The notes under the pieces: model-generated
Told to the model about the DNA's origin: nothing
Database searches by the model: none
What the model saw: the letters and a program-made list of their open reading frames with translations, nothing else
In this document: positions 58,067-64,000 of the stretch, in pieces
Layout: every line of letters begins with the position of its first letter
Numbering within the stretch: the first letter of the stretch is position 1
NCBI GenBank assembly: GCA_014058105.1
Contig: JACGCM010002460.1
Span: forward strand, 310,001 to 374,000
Length of the DNA: 64,000 nt
Reading direction: 5' to 3'
Source: Kingdonia uniflora
Taxonomy: Eukaryota > Streptophyta > Magnoliopsida > Ranunculales > Circaeasteraceae
Position numbers and translations under genes: made by a program

Positions 58067-58080
58067 GCATCATATGCCAC

Positions 58081-58195
58081 CCACAGTCCCACACCCATAC
58101 GTGTGTCTGCTCTCTCTCTCTCTTTCTCTATTAGAAGCTGTGTGGTTGGTGGTCAAAACTGTCAACTGTTGCAAGTAAGTGGCGTTCGGTTTTTT
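58081..58195 (+). repeat. duplication junction: ISPD leader fragment fused to AAMP-side flank
   Basis: 58081-58130 copies the ISPD upstream leader (20813-20862: CACCCATACGTGTGTCTGC plus CT repeat). 58131-58195 copies the AAMP-side flank (20090-20150: AGAAGCTGTGTGGTTGGTGG). In copy 1 these lie about 700 bp apart in the opposite order. The joint falls in a shared TTAG, so it looks like a breakpoint of the segmental duplication. Confidence 0.65.
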
Positions 58196-58246
58196 TTTTT
58201 TTTTTTAACAAGTGAGACTTAGAAGTTCAAGTCGGGCTAACTCATT

Positions 58247-58694
58247 GTACTTGGAGCATCTTCTTAAGTGTCTCATTACCTTGAAATCCAAGGTGCCACC
58301 TAAAATTTTTGTCATCCAATAGTGCCTTACTGACTTAGATTTCACCATCCAAAGCAAGGTTGAGTCTTGGAATCTAAGACTCAACCTTGCTTTTTAATGT
58401 CGCGATTGGGCGCCCAAGTATTGGACGGTTGTTCTGTTTTTAAATAACCGCTTGAGGTTTGGGCGCCCAATTGTTTTTTTTAACAAAAATTCAAACCGGC
58501 GCCGCCTAAGACTTGGATGCCCATTTTTTTTATTTAAAAAAAAAATTCAAATCGGGACCCAAAACTAAAATAAAACAGACGTTAAAAAATCTAAGTCAGG
58601 TACTGTTGGAAGAAATAGAGCTCACTTACTTGGATTTGGTTTTTTTATCAACCAAGTCAGTGAGGCACTGGCACTGTAAGGGATGTTCTAAGAT
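58247..58694. mobile_element. MITE-like insertion upstream of ISPD copy 2
   Basis: Imperfect inverted ends: GGAGCATCTTCTTAAGTG on the left and the complement of GTAAGGGATGTTCTA on the right. Inside is a short palindromic pair, GAGTCTTGG-AATCTAAGACTC. It is non-coding and absent from copy 1. Ends and target duplication are uncertain. Confidence 0.45.
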
Positions 58695-58930
58695 GTGTTC
58701 TTTTTTTTTTAAACTTAGATTTTTTTCACTTCAAACTGCCTTTCCACTCAGATCCAATACCGCCATCTGGCTCTTTTTCTCTCTACTCAGACTCAAGTTA
58801 GACTTAGATCAACTCATCAGAGGCAAAAAAAACAATCGCCTGCCACCCACACCTGTGTCTGCTCTCTCTCTCTCTCTCTCTTTCTCCATTAGAGAAGAAG
58901 AAGGTTGCTGTAGTAGTTGTAATAGGAGAG

Positions 58931-60576
58931 ATGGCGTTGTTTTCGATCTCACATTCCACAACGATGGTGAAGATGAGACTTGTCATCCCCAATAGTAATA
59001 CTTGCTTTTATTCTTCTTCTTCTTCTTCTTCTTCTAATAACAACAACAACTCATCATCATTCTTCATCAGAACAAGGACACCATCTCCACCTATCCATCA
59101 TTCAGGTCTCTCTCTCTCTCTCTCTTTGAATTATCAATCTCTCTTTAATTTGGTAATCTTGATTGATTCAGGTCTTATCAATTGCTGTGCCAAATCTGGA
59201 GATCAAATCAATGAGGAGACTGTGAAACACAAAAGTGTATCTGTGCTTCTTCTTGCTGGTGGAAAAGGCAAAAGGATGGGTGTAAGTATCAATTCATTGT
59301 TCAAAACTACTAGTGTGTATGTATGTATATATGTATACTCATTGTCTTTTCATCAGGCCAATATGCCCAAGCAATATCTTCCGCTCCTTGGACAGCCAAT
59401 CGCGTTATACAGGTCGGTCGCCATTATCCATTCATTTCACTTGTTGTGTGTTAATCAAATCAACCCCATGTCATTTCTGTATCGCAGTTTCTACACTTTT
59501 GCACAGATGATTCAAGTCAAAGAAATTATTGTTGTTTGTGATCCATCTTATAGGGACATCTTCCAAGGTATTATTGCCTGATTTATTTTCTATTATTCAA
59601 AGACCTATCTATCTATCTATTATTGGTTGGTGATAACGGTCAAAATCCGGTGTTTAGTATGGGTAAAAATTAGAGTGTCGTTCACTTTCGAACGGAACTA
59701 GAAATTAGTTTTGGTCTTGTGTTTTAGTAATCTAAGGTTGTAAAACCATAAAAATCAGTGATATGATTTTAATCAAGAATAAAGGTCTAGGGGATTCGGA
59801 TTTCACCACCATTTACATACAATATCAACATAGTATCGTATATAAAATTCTCCACTTAATTGAAATAATAAACTTTGACCTTTTGTCGATGTAATCCCAT
59901 GATTAATTATAACTCAAGTAGAATATATTGTATGAACTAAGTATGTACTAAAAACACATTCCATGAAAGTTATGCTAACTATGAAATGTTAATTAGGATC
60001 ATACCTTAGAAAAATACAATATTAATACAATTTTACTATATCATTTGAGAATTACAAAACTCTTCCTATATCTTTACTTAAAGAGATCATAGGATGATAA
60101 TGGATGTCTCCAACAATATAGTTTTGGGATTTGTGATAATATGCTCATATTGTGTTGGAGAAAAATACATTGTACTACATGATATCATATGGGACCCTTG
60201 GGATTTGTGAATGTACATAAATTTGCAACCTCCAAGAGTTATCCTCCAAAATTGTAACCTTTCCATGTGGGACCCTTGTGTTTGACAACTCTACATCCTT
60301 CTCCAACAATTCATCCTTTGAGATATACATCCCGGTATTTGCACATATTTGGTAAATGAGCTCCATGTGACCTGAAATATAAAAATTGGTTGTTAAGTCA
60401 TGTTTAATAATAAAATTAAGAATAATAAACATTAAGTCATAGGGGAATAGTGGTAATTTTATGTGTCCATCAGTTGGTTTGATTTTCTTGTAGATGTCTC
60501 TCACAAGATTAATGTGGATCTCAAATTTGCTTTGCCTGGGAAGGAAAGACAAGATTCTGTTTTCAATGGACTTCAA
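58931..60576 (+). CDS. ISPD: ISPD second copy, exons 1-5 (gene continues beyond the region seen)
   Basis: Duplicate of the plastidial MEP cytidylyltransferase gene. Exons 58931-59105, 59172-59281, 59357-59412, 59488-59567 and 60494-60576 have exactly the lengths of copy 1 and stay in frame (168 codons). The transit-like Ser/Asn region differs by a few residues and small length changes, while [22 protein letters not shown] and [16 protein letters not shown] are kept. Exon 5 ends CAA/GTGCAT instead of CAG/GTGCAT, a weaker donor context. Intron 4 holds a solo LTR. Exons 6-11 are not in the window, so whether this copy is functional cannot be judged. Confidence 0.85.
59631..60472. mobile_element. 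solo LTR (842 bp) in intron 4 of ISPD copy 2
   Basis: Begins TGATAACGG and ends GTCCATCA (TGAT...ATCA ends). It is flanked by perfect GTTGG target duplications (59626-59630 and 60473-60477). Copy 1 has the uninterrupted site ATTGGTTGGTTTGG near 21606-21620. It has no coding domain. It must have inserted after the segmental duplication, or been present only in this copy's lineage. Confidence 0.85.
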
Positions 60577-63500
60577 GTGCATGCCGAATGTTTATTGCGA
60601 GGTTGCTAATAAAATTTATATCTCCCATCTATTTTTCTCGTAAATCAATCTGTTAAAAACTACGTGCGCGGAAGCTAAATTAACCTTAATTAAGACTAAG
60701 TTCTCTCAATTGTATAAAATAAAAGTAAAAAGACTTGGGGTTATGAGATTTGCCCCAAACTCTGCAAACTTTCTCTCTCTACGGCTAAGCCTTTTTCTCA
60801 CTAAAACCAACATTGAAAATAAACTAAGTTTGAGCTCTCTTTTATAGGAGAAGACACCTAACACAAATAGAAACCCTAGCTAGACTATAATTAGGAGACT
60901 TCTCTTAATTATAATGCAATTAAAGTAAATAACAATTAACTAAATAAGAAGGTGCGCACGCATACGACGTATGAAATGTGCTACGCGTTGTCGTGGATAC
61001 GACCACGATGCCCATCACAATCTATCTAATTTACCTAATTTTATTACCTGCCAATTTTTTTTACTTTTCTCTGACCATGCTAAACATCACTGCCTAATAC
61101 AGCTGGACACAAACATTAATTAACTAGTATACTGCTAAAATGTGGGGAGACCGATGCCGTTTTGTAAACCCAAAATGGAAGGGCTTCACCTCTTTAGTTG
61201 TAGCATTACCCAAAAAAGACTTGTATAAACATTTGCCAGTGAGTAAAACATTGCTTTCATGCATTTAGCTCAACCATCTCGAAAATCATTTAATTTCACA
61301 AGAAAATTTGTAATTGGTATTCTAGATTTTACAAAAAAAATGGGAGCACTTCCCCAATTTTATAAGACTTTAAACCACCATAAATCATTTCATATATCAA
61401 AGATAATTGGGCTACATTTTCCTTGTTTTTATAGACAATATCATTTCATAAACATGTATAACAATCATACTGAAAATTGGGCAACACTTCCCCAGCTTTA
61501 TAAACAATTAACCACCTGCAAATCATTCATAAACCTGTATAACAATCATTTAACATAACTACACCATACAGCATGCTCAAAAACACTTTTATGCCATGTT
61601 TTAAGCTTTTTATAATATCGAATAACTCGAAACTAAAAAATGATAAACAATATAGTTCATTACTACAATATAGAGAGCGCGAAAAAGAAGTCTAAATTCA
61701 AATATTGCAACTTGCAACTTCAAAAACCACAACAATTTGTAACGGCCTCCGCTTCTTCTGCCACTCAAATGATAATGACAAATGCACACCTGTTTTCCCT
61801 GCAAGTATTGTAAATAAAGTTATCATTTATCCAAAAATTTAACTTGAATCTAGAAAATATGTGATACTCCTTGGTCTTCCCAAATAATGCGTGTACATAA
61901 TTAAGCCAATTACACAACTTGGTATACGCTTACACATTACTAGTCTATAACCATTTGCTAGATCTATGAACTCATAAAGTCTAAAGAACCTCTGCCAACC
62001 CTAATTAGTAGAAATGGAGCCTCCAAACAGTGCACAATTGTAAGGAAATAAACAGTAACCAAAAACATCATAATTCATGCAGTAACACCTCTTAATTCCA
62101 CATGTGTAAAAAGGACAAAAAGTGTCAATAATATTATTCAAGTATACCATTCTACACTGTTATGCCCATGATAAATGCATTATGTAATTGCTTATAGTCG
62201 GTCAATATAAAACTATTTAAGTTAAAATAAACATATATATTTATTTTAACAATCAAAGCACCTTCAAATGTCATAAAATTTAAGTTGCTCAGAATGCATG
62301 AAAAGAGGAAACATCACGAACAAAAGCGGTAAATTTGTAAAAATGCATGAAAAGATAAAGCATCACGAGCAAAAGCAGTAAATTGGTAAAAATGCATGAT
62401 ATCATTAGATTTCAGATTTTTCATAAAAACCCCATTGTCAAATTCTCATCTTCATCCACTTTTCATTTCATCTCTTGTTTATACCCCATGTGAAATGAAA
62501 ACAATTTTTAGGGTCTATATTTTTCATCTCAAATATCTATAAACTCATGTGTTACAGCTCCAAAGTTCAATCAAACATAATGTTCAAATGATACTATTTG
62601 TATTAAATCTTCTCCCAAAAAGTAACCCTCAGTCCCAAATCAACCCAACTCAGATTGTACTCTAACCTTTTCTTCTTACAAAAAAAACCCCAATTCTAGT
62701 GTTGAAATTCATCATATTCTAGACTTAGAAATGACAACACAGCTAAAACCCCACCATCTAACTTCATAATTCAAAATCAATCATAATCCCCCAAATTTGT
62801 ATACACAGAACCCTTACTTTCATCCAAAATCAATAAACCCATAACGAAACATCAACACAATTCAGTCCCTAAAACACATAAAGGACAAAAATGGGATAAT
62901 CAGATACTAACCTTGAATATTTGTGGAGGAGAAGAGACGCCTAAGTCGCTAAGAGAAACAATAAAATCAGTCAAACCCAAACCCTAGTTTGATTTTGGCC
63001 AAATCATCAAAATCGAATCTTTTACGCATTAGAATCAAATCAACACACGAATCATAAAAAAATATGAGATAAGAAAAGAATGTACTCTTGCCAAGCAGAG
63101 AGGATGAAAACAGAGACAAAGAGAACTCTCCCAACAAATGAAGTGAACCTCATTGATGTGTTCTTCGATCTCTCTCACAGTCTCCCTCAGACAAAGCTTG
63201 AATCTCGCACAAATCACTCTCGAGAGAGAAAAAATTCTAGAGAGAAAAACCTTAGATCTAGAGAGAGAAGAGGAGAGATTGAGAGAGTGAAAAGAAATGA
63301 GAGCAAATTATCAGTTTAACCTTTGTAAATGTTTTGAGTTACTGGGGCATTTGCGTCACATAGATGCCTAAATTTGGCGGATACAAATTACGTAAGCTGA
63401 CGTCAGGAAATCCTTTTAGCGCCCATCTCTAGCGCAAAGAAGACCTCCTGACGTCGGTCTTGATAATGAAAGGGTGTAATAAAAATAATCAGTGGAAGCT

Positions 63501-63641
63501 CGATTTTATTCAAAGATAATCCAAATCACAAATAAAGGTTTCTAGTTTTCCCCCAAATTAGAAAGAAAAAAAAGAAAAAAAAAAAAACCTTTTCTCAAAA
63601 CCCAAAACAACTAACTGACTATTGGAGCCAAAAACTCCTTA
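60577..63641. other. non-coding start of intron 5 in ISPD copy 2
   Basis: Matches 21713-26479 of copy 1 minus its inserts. AT-rich with no recognised protein. The minus-strand leader-like block (CT-rich, CTAGGGTTT) recurs near 62880-63310. Confidence 0.55.
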
Positions 63642-64000
63642 TTAACTAACAATAGCGTGCATCTCATAGGTACCTTGAATCTGCAAGTCATTAACTGTAT
63701 TACTGCATGTAGCTATAAATAGCAATCCACTGTTTTGTAGCTTCACGAGTATCCTTCTTTTCAGTCTAGTGATCTGCAAAGGTCTATTCTGAAACTGAGA
63801 ATCATTCCTGCATGACCATATGTAATATGTTGCAATCAAGTTAAAGGCTTTCCATAGTTCTCTGATCAGGGGGCATGACATATATGCAAGTGATAGACAG
63901 TCTTTGATGTTACTCAAGCTTAAGAAGCTAAGGTCGAGAAGCTCCATACCCCATAACCTCCCCCCACAATAATAGCAGTTGTTGTTGTCTGTAGTTAATC
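63642..64000 (-). mobile_element. LINE 3' fragment, second copy
   Basis: Same fragment as 26480-26990, with [25 protein letters not shown] in one open minus-strand frame. It runs to the window edge. It was carried along in the segmental duplication, so it predates it. Confidence 0.6.

Larger units (their letters stand above)
58131..64000 (+). repeat. segmental duplication, copy 2 (continues past window)
   Basis: Direct copy of about 20085-26990, covering the upstream flank, ISPD exons 1-5 and intron 5 up to the LINE fragment. Copy 2 lacks the 20157 MITE, the 21862-22680 insert and the 22905-23715 element. It has its own insertions at about 58247-58694 and 59631-60472. Confidence 0.85.

Noticed and set aside
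55841..58178. Several open frames in other phases of the LRR arms
   Set aside because: Shadows of the LRR coding frame; they recur identically in every LRR copy.
60175..60582. 135-codon minus-strand frame
   Set aside because: It overlaps the antisense of ISPD copy 2 exon 5 and the solo LTR; no domain.

Overview
This is a plant nuclear window, almost certainly from a eudicot with a large, transposon-rich genome. The evidence is the spliced genes with GT-AG introns, a plastid-targeted MEP-pathway enzyme, methionine S-methyltransferase, an ER-type small heat-shock protein with heat-shock elements, CC-NB-ARC-LRR resistance genes and many plant LTR, LINE and MITE remnants. The resistance genes resemble RGA-type CNLs of basal eudicots such as poppies. 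That is only an impression, because no search was possible.

Layout. (1) 0.3-5.1 kb: a PP2A B55 regulatory-subunit gene that lacks its 3' end and has a broken exon, then a B3-domain fragment. (2) 6.2-15.3 kb: a MITE-like element, an intact 11-exon methionine S-methyltransferase gene and an intact intronless ER small heat-shock protein gene. (3) 15.5-19.9 kb, minus strand: an AAMP-like WD40 gene with coding breaks, carrying a processed SCD2-like pseudogene inside an intron on the opposite strand. (4) 20.9-30.9 kb: an intact 11-exon ISPD gene (2-C-methyl-D-erythritol 4-phosphate cytidylyltransferase). Its 7.4-kb fifth intron is filled with an LTR candidate, LINE and Ty3/gypsy remnants. (5) 31.2-35.6 kb: an NB-ARC fragment and a CNL gene broken by a +1 frameshift inside a tandem LRR array. 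(6) 37.7-44.0 kb: an 81-bp tandem repeat and nested LTRs, one with clean TG...CA ends and a 5-bp target duplication. (7) 44.1-47.0 kb: two SART3/PRP24-like 3' fragments and tandemly duplicated flanks. (8) 47.4-50.6 kb: an intact CNL gene whose MHD motif reads MHN. (9) 51.3-55.7 kb: minus-strand fragments of an L18a-like protein, an S-domain receptor kinase and a CKI1-like histidine kinase. (10) 55.7-58.1 kb: three CNL-derived LRR pieces in +, -, + orientation. The last two form an 846-bp inverted repeat with about ten mismatches and a 354-bp spacer. (11) 58.1-64.0 kb: a second, direct copy of the ISPD region (exons 1-5 in the window), carrying its own solo LTR.

How the parts relate. The window records one segmental duplication (ISPD with its upstream and intron sequence, about 38 kb apart), with an expanding and decaying CNL cluster between the copies. 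The most interesting structure is the LRR inverted repeat. If transcribed it would fold into a long, nearly perfect double-stranded RNA with long exact matches to both CNL genes, so it is a candidate natural hairpin siRNA locus acting on its own resistance-gene family. The functional genes in view (MMT, sHSP, ISPD, CNL2) are otherwise unrelated housekeeping, stress and immunity genes. All exon borders were read by eye from splice signals and reading-frame continuity.
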